From Myrica gale (taxonomy: Eukaryota > Streptophyta > Magnoliopsida > Fagales > Myricaceae), in assembly GCA_963930655.1 (NCBI GenBank), contig OZ005608.1, positions 18,687,271-18,751,270 of the forward strand: a stretch of 64,000 nt of DNA, given 5' to 3'. Position numbers and translations under genes: made by a program. Position 1 is the first letter of the stretch. The number at the start of each line of letters is the position of its first letter. Below are positions 45,201 to 55,030 of the stretch, piece by piece. Below the pieces are notes generated by a model. The model was not told the DNA's origin. It made no database searches and worked only from the letters and a program-made list of their open reading frames with translations.

Positions 45201-48154
45201 GTATCCCTTTGTTGATTTTCAGGATTTTCGTAGTTTTGTTGCGTGTTTGAACTAGTAATTTTGGTATCGTCCCTTGCACTGCTATCACTATTTCTAATAA
45301 ATTTGGCTTGCTTATCAAAAAAAATATGAACGACGCTCAATCATATATTATTGATTTACATGGTAGTTGGTGTATTCATTCGTTTGCTTTCTGCATGTTT
45401 GGGTGCATGTTTGAATCTTTTATTTAGCTTGTTTTATATGATGCGTGCCTGTATTTGAATCATGCTTGCATGTGCATATCTATTATATTGCTCGTCAGAT
45501 ATGATTCATGCATGTATTTGTTGCTTTTAAAGAGTTTTCCCTTTTCCCACAATTTTTTTTTCTTTTGATCTTAATCAAGATCATTGTCTAAATATGTTCG
45601 ATTTATGTTTTCTTTAACTGCAGAAATTATGGATTTTGGATACCCACAAAATCTCTCGCCAGAGATTTTAAAGCTTTACATCACTCAAGGAGTTCGTTCA
45701 CCATTGTCGTCCAAGGTTAGTTGTTGGTTAGATATTTCAGGATTTGGGTACGTTGCATTGTATGTCTGATATGCTTTTTTAAGGATGAAGATATTGTTTA
45801 TTTTTCCATGGCGTGTTTGTTGCAGCTGATAAGGCCACATTTGAGTAGGGCTGATGCCATGTGGTGCTTGCTTATGAGTGATCTTCATGTGCGCCGAGCA
45901 AGTAGTATTGAAATCCCGGTGATTCCTTTGAATATAGGAAATAAGGGTCTTAGTACTGGTGCTGCTGTGTCTGGTAGTGTTGAGAGTCTTACTGGTCGTG
46001 GTGTTGTCGCCCCAGCACTTTGTCAGTTTCACGGTGGGTGGGGCTTTGGAAATGGAGGAGGGTTAGAGTTTCCGGTTAATGGGTTTTCCTCATGTGGTAC
46101 GGAGATGACTTTGCAGAGAGAGATCGAGGGCCCAAAGCGGTTTAATCTTTCTCCTTCGATGAAGTCATTAAAAAGGAATGTTACAATGTTTGCTGCTGGT
46201 TTCCTAGCCAACTCAAAACAGCTGCAGCTGCAGTCTCAAACTTGCCAGATTGCTTTGTCCCGTGGGAATGCCAACATTGTATTGGGGGCTGAAGCTCCTG
46301 TTCAGCAGAGTGAGGAATCTTTGGGTATGAAGAACCAAGAAGTTGTAAACTCTGTCCTGAGTAAATTTCGTGAGTTGAAACTTGAAGAGAATTGGGTTTC
46401 CGTGGCAGAAGATCAGATGGATGAGATGATAGTAGCTCTGCTTCATCAGGTTAAGGATCTTGAGAGACAGGTTAAGGACCGGAAGGAGTGGGCGCATGAG
46501 AAGGCAATGCAAGCTGCAAGAAAGCTTTGTCATGATCTGACTGAGCTTAAAATGTTGAGAATGGAACAGGAGGAGACTCAAAGGTTGAAAGAAGGGAAAC
46601 AGACACTTGAGGACACAACCATGAAGAGACTCTCCGAGATGGAGAGTGCATTGAGAAAGGCTAGTGGTCAAGTGGACCGGTCAAATGCAGCTGTGAGGCA
46701 ACTTGAGACTGAGAATGCAGAAATCAGAGCAGAGATGGAGGCTTCTAAATTAAGTGCATCAGAATCTGTTAGGACATGTTTGGAGGCGGCAAAGAGGGAG
46801 AAAAAGTATCTGAAGAAGCTTTTGGCATGGGAAAAACAGAAAGCTAAGTTGCAGGAGGAGATTGCAGATGAGAAAGAGAAGATTCTGGAATTGCAACAAC
46901 ATGTGGTTCGGATCAAACAGTCTCAAAAAGAAGTTGAGGTGTGTTCATAATAATTATTTATCAATTTTCATATGCACACAGAGACAAAGATAAAACTCTA
47001 GTCTGTATTTGCTTGGGCTAATGTTCTTGAGATGAAAGTAGAAGTTGGACATCAACTTTAAAGCACACCTGCCATAATGTCTGGCGCGAAATGGTCACAG
47101 TCACAAGATGAAGATCGCTGGATAATATGATGTACTTTATATGGGCAGAGGATAATAATTAAGGAGCCAGTTTAGATCTGGCAGTTTACTGCAGTCACAT
47201 ATCTCAAGAAATATGAGACGTTAGATTACAAAATTTGCCCGTCATTAGGGTCAGCTAATTCTCTTTAAGCAACTCATACACATGATAAGGGATCAAATGA
47301 TTTGACAAATATCTTGGTTCCAGGACATTTGGCCCTGGTATCTTGGCCAAAGGTTCCGACATTTTTGCTAACAAATTGTATCCACCTTCAAGTAATTTCC
47401 TCCGTGCTTTCCTTTTGGAGCCTTAAAACTCTGTTTAACTCCTTTTCTTTGTCCTTGTTTCATCACTGCTATATAGAAATGTGTTTCTTTGCATATATTT
47501 CTGTGCTTAGTTAGGTTCTTGCTTATTTACGCTGTTATGTTGCTTGCAAGTATCAATGGATTCTATTGTGTAAATCTTAATTAATTCAAATTTTCTAACT
47601 CATACAGTTACGTTGGGACAATTTTCTTATTACAGCTAAAGTGGAGGCAGGAGGTGAAGGCTAAAGAGGTAGTCTTCACACAAGTGGAGGAGGAGCGACA
47701 GTCCAAGGAAGTTGCTGAGGCTAGTACCAAAAGAAAGCTCGAGGCTTTACGCCTGAAGATTGAGATAGATTTCCAACGGCACAAGGATGATCTTCAAAGG
47801 CTCAAGCAAGAACTGTCACGTCTAAAGGTGTCTGCTCAATTCACTGAATTAAATCATCCATCAAATACGCTATCCACACCACACAATGAGGGAGCAAAAC
47901 CGCGAGGAGAAACAATTACTAAGCTGCTTCATGACGTATATGGTCTGGAAGATCCCTCTGATAAAGAAATCAATTGTGACAGGGAATGCATGATTTGCAT
48001 GAAAGAGGAAGTCTCTATTGTTTTCTTGCCTTGTGCTCACCAAGTTTTGTGTGCTAACTGCAGTGACAGTTATGGTAAAAAAGGTAGAGTTACTTGTCCC
48101 TGCTGCAGGGTACCAATAGAGCAAAGAATCCGTGTTTATGGTGCAAGTTCATAG
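42256..48154 (+). CDS. Candidate chimeric gene: AP2M longin-like domain fused in frame to MIP1-like RING E3
   Basis: Six exons: 42256-42338, 43317-43494, 44175-44265, 45624-45715, 45826-46938 and 47636-48154. Exon 4 ends in phase 0 and the next exon starts CTG ATA AGG in phase 0, after a 110-bp intron (45716-45825) with GTTAGT donor and TTGCAG acceptor. The total is 2076 nt, 691 aa: residues 1-148 are AP-2 mu longin-like, about 315-585 are largely coiled coil, and 637-676 are a C3HC4 RING. Retaining the intron would hit a TGA, so the fusion needs splicing. The acceptor derives from MIP1-like coding sequence (codons for CLLQ). Seen directly: open frame, phase match, GT-AG. Inferred: that it is transcribed. 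Against it: the copy's upstream ATG and 4 kb of introns with insertions. Confidence 0.5.
43797..43993. mobile_element. MITE in intron 2 of the AP2M copy, TSD CTATG
   Basis: A 197-bp insertion starting GGTGGGTTTGTGTGG and ending TTTTGGTGACAAACGCAGC. It is flanked by CTATG at 43792-43796 and 43994-43998. The paralogous arm (near 39840) lacks it, which proves it is an insertion younger than the duplication. The ends are an imperfect inverted repeat. Confidence 0.8.
44331..44825. repeat. Tandem duplication in intron 3 of the AP2M copy, period 273 bp
   Basis: CACTTGGATTGATGT begins at 44331 and at 44604. Both units contain GACAAGTTTCAC.TTGAAA and AATTGAGCCTTAAATGATT. The original intron (39260-39490, minus) has one unit. 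The duplication followed or accompanied the copying event. Confidence 0.85.
44852..45324 (+). mobile_element. 5'-truncated LINE in intron 3 of the AP2M copy, TSD AATATGAACGACGC
   Basis: A 473-bp insertion between 14-bp direct repeats (44838-44851 and 45325-45338). It encodes the L1-like zf-RVT region (ADWCYLCRSDGESVDHVLLH, ARRLWNHV) with a frameshift, then a 3' UTR ending CTTATCAAAAAAA. The original AP2M intron lacks it, so it is younger than the duplication. Confidence 0.92.
45808..48154 (+). CDS. MIP1/RF4-like RING-type E3 ubiquitin ligase, N-terminally truncated
   Basis: Plant MIP1/RF298/RF4 proteins are coiled-coil RING E3 ligases. The open frame here starts with MACLLQ at 45808 (no earlier MIP1 sequence exists) and contains RPHLSRADAMWCLLMSDLHV, the conserved motif of the family. 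A long coiled coil follows (about 46340-46938 and 47636-47830), then a C3HC4 RING: CMIC, CAH, CANC, CPCC (47987-48106). Coding exons are 45808 or 45826-46938 and 47636-48154, with one 697-bp GT-AG intron, about 549 aa. I recall family members of over 700 aa; roughly the first 170-190 residues are missing, replaced by AP2M-derived sequence at CCATGG (45806-45811). The remaining frame has no stop. The parental full gene is not in this window. Confidence 0.85.
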
Positions 48155-48767
48155 TTTCATATTCTGGTAGTTGTGAATTCAGGGAAAATAATTGTAAGAG
48201 CATTACAAACGGGGGTTGGGGGTGGTTTATCTTTCACCTGTTCGTATATATTTCCTTGGGTGAGTATTTGGGGTGACAAACATGGAGGTACGACAGATGT
48301 AAACCTTTCTTGCATAGAAAATAAATTTCATAAAGTTACTTTCTTCTTCTTCTCACAAAGTTCAATTCTGCAGAACGAGTTTTGTGTTGTGTACTTCGGG
48401 TTCACCCGTTCCTTGCATCAAGCTGCTTTTCTTCTCTCCGAATTAAAGACATATTCTTACATGATAGTTTCAAAGAAAAAAATTACAATAGACTGCCTTG
48501 AATTTTACGAAATTATATGGTCTTCCTTTCTATTAGATCAAGGACCCAAGATTTTAACATATTTAAAATGAAACAGCGAAATCTTTCTTCTTCTTTTTAA
48601 CAGCAGGGAACCAATTACTCTTTTCTTTTGCCAATTACCCAATAAAGACATTGCAAAAAAATTATTATGGGAGCTCGAAAAAGCTATTTAAGGCTAAAGG
48701 TCGGATATGGTATGCAAAGCGGCTAAGAATAGATGAAGTGTACAGAGGCAATGAAGAACCTGGGTGA
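48155..48767 (+). other. 3' flank of the MIP1-like gene
   Basis: Probable 3' UTR and intergenic sequence. No further gene is recognised. Confidence 0.4.
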
Positions 48768-49030
48768 TGTTCGTTTTGAGAAAAAATTGTAGGATTTTAG
48801 AGAAGTTGTGAATTTTTATGTTGAATAGTGTTTTATTGGTGTTTGTGTAAAGTGGAGAGAGAAATGATTTGATGTAATTGTTTAATAAAAAAGTATTGGA
48901 GATATGTGAAAAAGTATAGAGAGAGAAAATTTATGTTGAATAAAAAATTAAAAAATTGTTGGAGATTGTGTAAAATGTATTGATTTTTGTGTTTGAATTC
49001 TGAATATGTTCGGTGGTAGAATTGTGAATA
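48768..49030. mobile_element. MITE-like AT-rich repeat
   Basis: It starts GGGTGATGTTCGTTTTGAG and ends near ATATGTTCGGTGG. The interior is GTGTTTTATTGGTG / GTGAAAAAGTATAGAGAG-type sequence resembling the MITEs at 20403 and 43797. Termini are uncertain. Confidence 0.35.
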
Positions 49031-49553
49031 TACTTAGAATCCTGAAAAAATAGTTTTAGTTATTAATATTATTTTTTAAGTATTTCCTTAAATTTCCACC
49101 ATCTTTTAAATGCATGGCGCAAGTAATTGAACGTAAAAGTCAATTATCACTAACTGACAAGCATAGAGGAATAGAAAAACCAGCAAAATAAAGATAAAAG
49201 TGTTGCCCGATAAATAGATTGAAAAAAATACGAAGTGCATAACCTACTCGATTAGCAGAACAATAAGATAGAAGAACCAAAAGAATGCAAAAATAATAGT
49301 ATATCCTTATTATCAGCGAGAATTCACCCAAAGAAAACAATCCCAAAACCCCTAATCTTGTAAGCTCTTCAACCCAGAAATCAACTACACAAATTGAAGG
49401 GAATCGGGCCCAGGCCTTTTAGGACCTAATGGAGATCATATGAAGTTGGCCTGGGCCTATGGGTATCGGGCCCAGGCCATCTTCTATTAAAAATAATATA
49501 TACATAATTTTTTTTAAGGAAATATATACATATAATTTTTTTTTTGGGGGAGC
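49031..49553. other. Intergenic, unclassified
   Basis: AT-rich sequence with a short duplicated motif (ATCGGGCCCAGGCC at about 49405 and 49466). No gene is seen. Confidence 0.4.
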
Positions 49554-49577
49554 GAAGGGTGTCGGCTGACACCCTTC
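49554..49577. repeat. Perfect 10-bp-arm hairpin GAAGGGTGTC-GGCT-GACACCCTTC
   Basis: A perfect inverted repeat with a four-base loop lies just before the gag homology begins. It may be a transposon terminus or part of the gypsy leader; it is not followed by a T-run. Confidence 0.6.
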
Positions 49578-50613
49578 ACTCCCCCTTCGTTCCGCCCCTG
49601 CTGGGGACCAAACTACCATCTAAGTTCTGCATGCCCGTCATCGACAAGTACACAGGAGCAAGCGACCCACTTGATCACTTAAATGGATATCGATCACAGA
49701 TGGACCTGCTGGATACGCAATATGTTATTAAGTGTAAAGCTTTCCCTACCACGTTGGCCAGATCTGCACACATTCTTGGCTGATTTTATTACCCGACTTC
49801 CCGCTAGATTTAGAGCATAAAAAGACATAATTTAGAGTTTGATCCTTCATGAAAGTTTTAAATTTCATCTCATATTTCCAACGCATTTAAGTTTGCATTT
49901 TTCTGATTTCTAGAACTCCAGATAGAGGCCAAAAATTGAATCATGGTCGGGGCTGCAGTAAACTTTTGGACAGATTCAGACTTCTCCGTTTCTTCTTGAT
50001 TTTGAACTTCAAAATGACAGAACTGGGTTTCAGACTTTTCATAAAAGTTTTAGGTCTGCATCTTAGCTTTCTAACAATCAAAACAACACCTGAATCCGAG
50101 GTTTGTAGGCTCAGTAACTTAGGCTGAATTCAATTCCAAGTTTTAAAGAACTCAGGTGTGCCTTCATCAGGCACTTCATGGCAAGTAAACGACAGAAGAA
50201 GCCGATGATTCACCCCATCTCCACCCGCTAGAAGGAAGAAGAAAGTTTACGAGATTACGTGGCACGTTTTAACCAGGAAAAGTTAAACGTAGAAAATCCT
50301 GAAGACAAAGTAGTCCTTACAACCACTATATATAGTAGGCTTGACGGATGGAAGATTCTCGTTTTCCCTAGGCAAGAAGCCTCCTGAAACTTTCTACGAA
50401 TTTATGGAGAAGGCTCAGAAGTACATGAGCCTGGAGGTACATCTACTAAAGAAGTAAGGAGATAATGCCGATCAAACATTAAACCACCGAGAAAGATCGA
50501 AAAGTGGAACCACGAGTTGAACGTCGGAGGTTGCAATTAACCCCACTTAATGCTCCACCCGGGAAAACCTCATGGAAATCTGAAACGATCTAGAGATTCA
50601 ATGGCCTCTCAAG

Positions 50614-51506
50614 ATGAGATATGATCTAAGCAAAAGAGATAATGAGAAATTATGTCCTTTTCATGATGACCATGGCCACGACACCGACGAATGCATCCAT
50701 TTAAAAAGACAGATAGAAACCCTTATTCAACAAGGACGTCTTCGACGATTCACTGTTGTTAGGATCGAAAAACCATTTCCAAACCAAAGGGAGATACGTG
50801 AACTAGAAAATCAATGTTTCAGGCCATGTCAAAGAAATGATTACACACCTAGGGAGAATCAACGTGAGAATGGAGCCCTAGGAAAAAGGCCGGAACAGGG
50901 AGAGAGATTATCCCCTCAAAGAGCAGTAGGCAAAATAAGGGTGATCTGTGGAGGATTCGCGGCGAGAGGTTCTTCAAGTTCATTCAAGAAAGCATATGTG
51001 AGACAACTCTTTGTCGAAAAAATAAGTAGAGGAACACACATCGTGTTTCACCCGATGAAGAGAAGCACATCATGTTCACTACCAAAGACATGATCGGGGT
51101 CAGTTACCTGCATGACAATGCCATCGTTGTCGCAACTATGATAGGAAATTACAATATCCGTCCGATCCTCATCAACACAGGAAGTTCAGCCGACATCCTC
51201 TCTACGAACGCATATGACCAAATGGAGCTGGGAAGGGAAAAGATAATCGGTATGATCGTCCCACTAACAAAATCCACTGGCCACCAAGTCTATCCTCTCG
51301 AAACAATGGATTCGCCCTTGACAGTAAGAGAATACCTGTGTGATAAAACGATTATTGTGAAGTTCCTAGTCCTAGAAGGGAAGTCACCTTACAATGCCAT
51401 TCTTAGACGAACAACACTGAACAAACTAAGGGTCGTAGTTTCCACATACTATCTGAAAGTGAAGTTCCCAACCAAAGTAGGAACAAGGGAGATTAAAAGA
51501 GATTAA
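50614..51506 (+). pseudogene. Gypsy gag C-terminus and aspartic protease
   Basis: Two overlapping open frames cover 50614-51093 (gag end with a knuckle-like CPFHDDHGHDTDEC) and 51072-51506 (protease). The protease motif reads ILINTGSSADIL: the catalytic Asp of D-T/G-G-S is Asn (codon AAC at 51174), so the enzyme should be inactive. A conserved LGREKIIG and a downstream PYNAILRR follow, as in Tat-type proteases. Confidence 0.8.
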
Positions 51507-51639
51507 GAACAAGCGCAAAAATGCTACTTATCGGACACTAGAATTCAGAAGAAACTATGGCGATAGAGCAACGAGAGGAAAATTGAGCGCAACCAATTGA
51601 ACTTTTGGGAGAATTCCTCTCTCAAAAAATTCAATAGAA

Positions 51640-52880
51640 GGAACAGTCAGAATATGAGCACATCTTCCCAAAGAGTCCAAAGAAACGCACATAGAATTCC
51701 TTCAGGCTAATAGCGAAGTGTTCGCTTGGTCACATGAAGATATGCTAGGCATTGACCAAAAAGTTATCACGCATAGACTAAATATATGTCCCGACATCAA
51801 ACCAGTCATACAGTGAAAAAAAAAGTTTCACCCCGGAACAAAGCAATGTCTATAAAAAAGAGGTAGGAAAACTAATCCAATCAAGATTCATCAAAGAAGT
51901 GAACTACCCCAATTGGCTCGCAAATGTACTCATGATCAAGAAAGAAAACGAGAAATGGAGGATATGCGTAGAATATACGGATCTAAACAAAGCTTGCCCA
52001 GAGGACTGCTATCCGCTGCCAAGGATTGACTCGCTGGTGGATTCAACTTTAGGGCACCAACTACTAGCTTCATGGATGCCTTTTCAGAATACAACCAAAT
52101 CAAAATGCATGGATCAAATCAAGAATGTACCTCTTTCATCACAGATTGAGAAACCTACGGCTACCAAGTCATGCCTTTTTGCCTAATAAATGCAAGAGCA
52201 ACATACCAAAGATTGGTAAACTTGATGTTTCAACAACAAATAGGGTGTAATATGGAGGTCTATGTGGACGTTCTGCTTGTTAAAAGTCAAGAATCACTAA
52301 ATCACATAACATATTTATCTGAGGCCTTCAATGTACTTCGAGCATATAGGATGTGCTTAAATACGGCAAAATGCGCCTTCAGAGTGTTTTTCAGGAAAAT
52401 TCCTGGGATTTCTCATATCCCAAAGAGGAATTGAAGCCAACCCAGAGAAAATCAAGGCCATTCTGGAGATGCAGACCCTAAAGAACATCAAGGAACTGCA
52501 ACGGCTTACCAGGAGAATAGTTGTACTCAATATATTTGTTGCCCACGCCATCGACAAATGTTTGACATTCTTCAAGATACTCCGAAAAGCTTTTGATTAG
52601 GGAAAAGAATGTCAATAGGATTTTGAAGAATTAAAGTGATACCTGACGAATCCTTCGCTCTTAAGTTCCCCAATCCCAGGAGAAACCTTGTACTTATATC
52701 TCCTTATATCAGACGCAGCCGTTATCGTGGCCCTCATATGAGATGATAACATAATCCAGCAGGCGATATACTACATAAGTAGGGCATTGCAAGTTTTTCG
52801 AATCTTGATACCCCGCTGTGGACAAACTGGCGCTAGCCGTAAGCATTGTCGCTAGGAAATTGAGACCCTTCCAAGCCCAT
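51640..52880 (+). pseudogene. Gypsy reverse transcriptase / RNase H, disrupted
   Basis: RT segments read NWLANVLMIKKENEKWRICV, DLNKACPEDCYPLPRIDSLV, a frameshift near 52180, then MPFCLINARATYQRLVN and MEVYVDVLLVKS. The YVDD box is YVDV (GTT at 52270), so the catalytic Asp is lost. The RNase H part (YLTNPSLLSSPIPGETLYLY, then YYISRALQ) contains several stops. Confidence 0.85.
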
Positions 52881-53708
52881 TAAGTAAAAAATATATTTAT
52901 TTAACAAAATTATTTTTGAAATTTTGTAGGAATCCAACTGGGTACAGACTGAGAATTAAAAATTATATGAGTTAGGGATTTAATCAGTGATATTATTTTG
53001 ATCCTAATGGCTCATGTGGAATATAGTATGGTGAAAAGATAAATAAGCAAATAATTATTAGCAAAAGAAATTTCACAAAAATAATTTCATTATCTCGGGG
53101 GTCAGTTGTGATATGTTAATGAACATAATCACAATTTGTATAAGCCATAAATTCAGAATACAAAATATAAGGGAGTTAATAAAAAATAATTTTTTATGAT
53201 GATCCTACGATTGAAATTTGAGATCACTAAGGATTCATCGAACAAGCACAATTGAAGTTTTGAGCGAGCCATTATAAAAGTTCAAAGTTTTTCATTTGAG
53301 AAGAGAGATTGACAGAACATGAGAAAAGTTTTCTATCTCTGTAAAATTCTCTCTTAAACAATTATGTGCTTGAATCCGAAAGAGGCAGCACGTTTGAGCT
53401 TCTCTGATCTCTATGATCAACAATCCGTTGCGACTTTGAATTTCGAATCTTTCAATATGTTGACAAAGGTAATAAATATATCAAAGGTGTATATATTTGC
53501 ATTTTAAACCAAAAAAAAAAAATCATAATCTGCGTTCTAAATAAAACAATTTAAAACATGTTTTTTTTTATCGAAAGTATGAAGTTACCAAAGGTTTGTC
53601 CTTTACTCCTTAAATGTCACAAGACCTCTTTATAGACAAGCTTCATTCAAGAACTATTTATTGCTCCATTTCTTTTCAATCCTACGAAAGAAGTCAAGAA
53701 AAAAATTT
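52881..53708. other. LTR-like AT-rich segment
   Basis: Non-coding. It contains a TATA-like ATTATAAAAG at about 53271 and a TCTCTGTAAAATTCTCTCTT region, which look like the promoter and R part of an LTR. No TG..CA borders with a TSD were found. Confidence 0.3.
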
Positions 53709-53990
53709 GGGTTAAACACACATTGCACCCACCAACTATTGATTTCAGATACTTTGCACCCTCTATTAAAATTTTTGGTCAATTTGGACTGAAATTTATT
53801 TTTTGGTATCTAAAATTCCAATTTTATCCTCATAAAATGGTTACTGCCAAAAAAATTATGGGGACAAAATTGTCATTTCGCAAGTAAAAAACTCATTTTT
53901 CGTCTAAATTAACCGAAAATTTTTAGAGACAGTGCAAAGTTTCTCAAATCAATAGTTGGTGGATGCGATTTGACAAAAAATTAACAAATA
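53709..53990. mobile_element. MITE with long (about 60 bp) inverted repeats
   Basis: The left arm (about 53722-53785) contains CACCAACTATTGATTT and ACTTTGCACC. The right arm (about 53905-53970) contains the complement, GTGCAAAGTTTCTCAAATCA and AATAGTTGGTGG. AT-rich sequence lies between. Long TIRs suggest a Mutator-type MITE; the TSD was not fixed. Confidence 0.65.
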
Positions 53991-54057
53991 AAGGTACAAA
54001 GTGTCAAGACCCCCGGAGTTAGAGGGTTCAAAATGTTTTATCCAAAAAAAAAAATTA

Positions 54058-55030
54058 GTACCAAGCTTTCTTTGGTCCACCAGTGTTAGTTGTGATTCCT
54101 TTAGAAACTCATACGTTCTTTAAAGCATCACATCCATATTTTTTGATTGGGCATGCATAAATCAAATGTTCATCTTTGTTACAAAAATGACAAGTGTGTA
54201 TAGGTGAACTAGAGGCTTATAGCCTAACCACTTTTATCAAACACACATTTTTGGCTTCTAATAATCATGTTCAAGACTTCTTTTTTTGAGTAAACTTCTC
54301 AAGGATCTTGTTTTGATGAGCTACTAATTCATTCAAAGTACATTTTTCTTTTGTAAAACCCAAAATTAGTTTGTTTTAGTTAATAATTGTCATTTGTTAA
54401 GTCATTTTGCTCACTTTCCAACAACTCAAATTCGTTTGAAATGAAAATGAATTTTTTATAAAAAAGATGCATATTTTGAACGAAGTTTATCAAATACATT
54501 TGCAAGTTCAAGGTAGGAGTGTTTGGATTCATCATCATTTTCTTCGTGTGCCATGTAGCACATATGGGCAATCTCTCCATCATTTTCTTCTTCGGGTGAT
54601 TTGAAGTGATCCTTATCTTCTTATTGCTCTCCTTTTTGTTTTCGTACATTAAGATCTCATGGGTTATCAGGGATCCAATAAACTCTTTTAATGGTAGCTT
54701 GGTGAGACTCTTTGCTTTTTCAACGCCCGTCACTTTGGCCTCCCATGATTTGGATAGAGGCTTAAGAATTTTTCTCACCAAATCAGAGTTAGCATGTTGT
54801 CTATCAAGAGCATTCAAATAGTTTATTATATTTGTGAATTTAATAAGCATATCACCAAGAGATTCCTCATGTTTCATTTTGAACAACTCATAGTTATGCA
54901 TGCTTATTTTTGACTCTTTGACTTGGTTTGTCCATTCATAAGTAATTTCTAAAGTATGTAAAATATCCCTAGTAGTTGAACAATATGATATTACATTATA
55001 TTCACATCTATCTAAATGCACAATAAACAA
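54058..55030 (-). pseudogene. Ty1/copia gag (UBN2-type) remnant
   Basis: Minus strand, open from about 55030 to 54380: TRDILHTLEITYEWTNQVKE, SKISMHNYELFKMKHEESL, LVRKILKPLSKSWEAKVTG, SLTKLPLKEFIGSLITHEI. This is the UBN2 gag domain of plant Copia elements. Beyond the stop (54200-54060) a decayed knuckle HTCHFCNKDEHLIYACP and GGPKKAWY follow with frame changes. No protease, integrase or RT is present on this strand. Confidence 0.85.

Larger units (their letters stand above)
42256..45715 (+). pseudogene. Duplicated AP2M exons 1-4 (longin-like domain), open frame
   Basis: Exons are 42256-42338, 43317-43494, 44175-44265 and 45624-45715, with the same splice sites as the original. They sum to 444 nt, 148 codons, with no stop and only one in-frame codon deletion. 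Relative to AP2M I read V4A, G29A, H38C, R51L, F58Y, K83E, F109S, loss of E140 and F146L. AP2M exons 5-13 are absent, so it cannot make a full mu subunit. It is either a pseudogene fragment or the 5' half of the chimeric gene described for 42256-48154. Confidence 0.9.
42110..45811 (+). repeat. Inverted-duplication arm B (AP2M copy)
   Basis: Inverse homologue of 38743-41720, longer because of three later changes: a MITE (43797-43993), a tandem duplication within intron 3 (44331-44825) and a LINE (44852-45324). Homology ends at CCATGG (45806-45811), after which MIP1-like coding sequence begins. Confidence 0.9.
49600..52880 (+). mobile_element. Ty3/gypsy (Tat/Ogre-like) retrotransposon remnant
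   Basis: The plus strand reads gag (PVIDKYTGASDPLDHLNGYR, FPTTLARSAHILG). A roughly 370-bp non-coding insertion or divergence lies at 49785-50155, then gag resumes (SLRDYVARFNQEKLN). A CCHC-like region of the Tat/Ogre style follows (CPFHDDHGHDTDECIHLKRQ), then protease, RT and RNase H. The element ends abruptly at about 52880 inside RNase H, with no integrase and no LTRs. Confidence 0.85.

Noticed and set aside
42256-45811. AP2M copy as an assembly duplication (haplotype) artefact
   Set aside because: The copy is inverted, diverged at the protein level, carries its own insertions with TSDs, and is joined to unrelated coding sequence; an artefact is unlikely, though long-read proof is still lacking.
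46213-46916. Open frames on the minus strand over the MIP1-like exon
   Set aside because: Shadows of the coiled-coil coding sequence; no splice or domain support.
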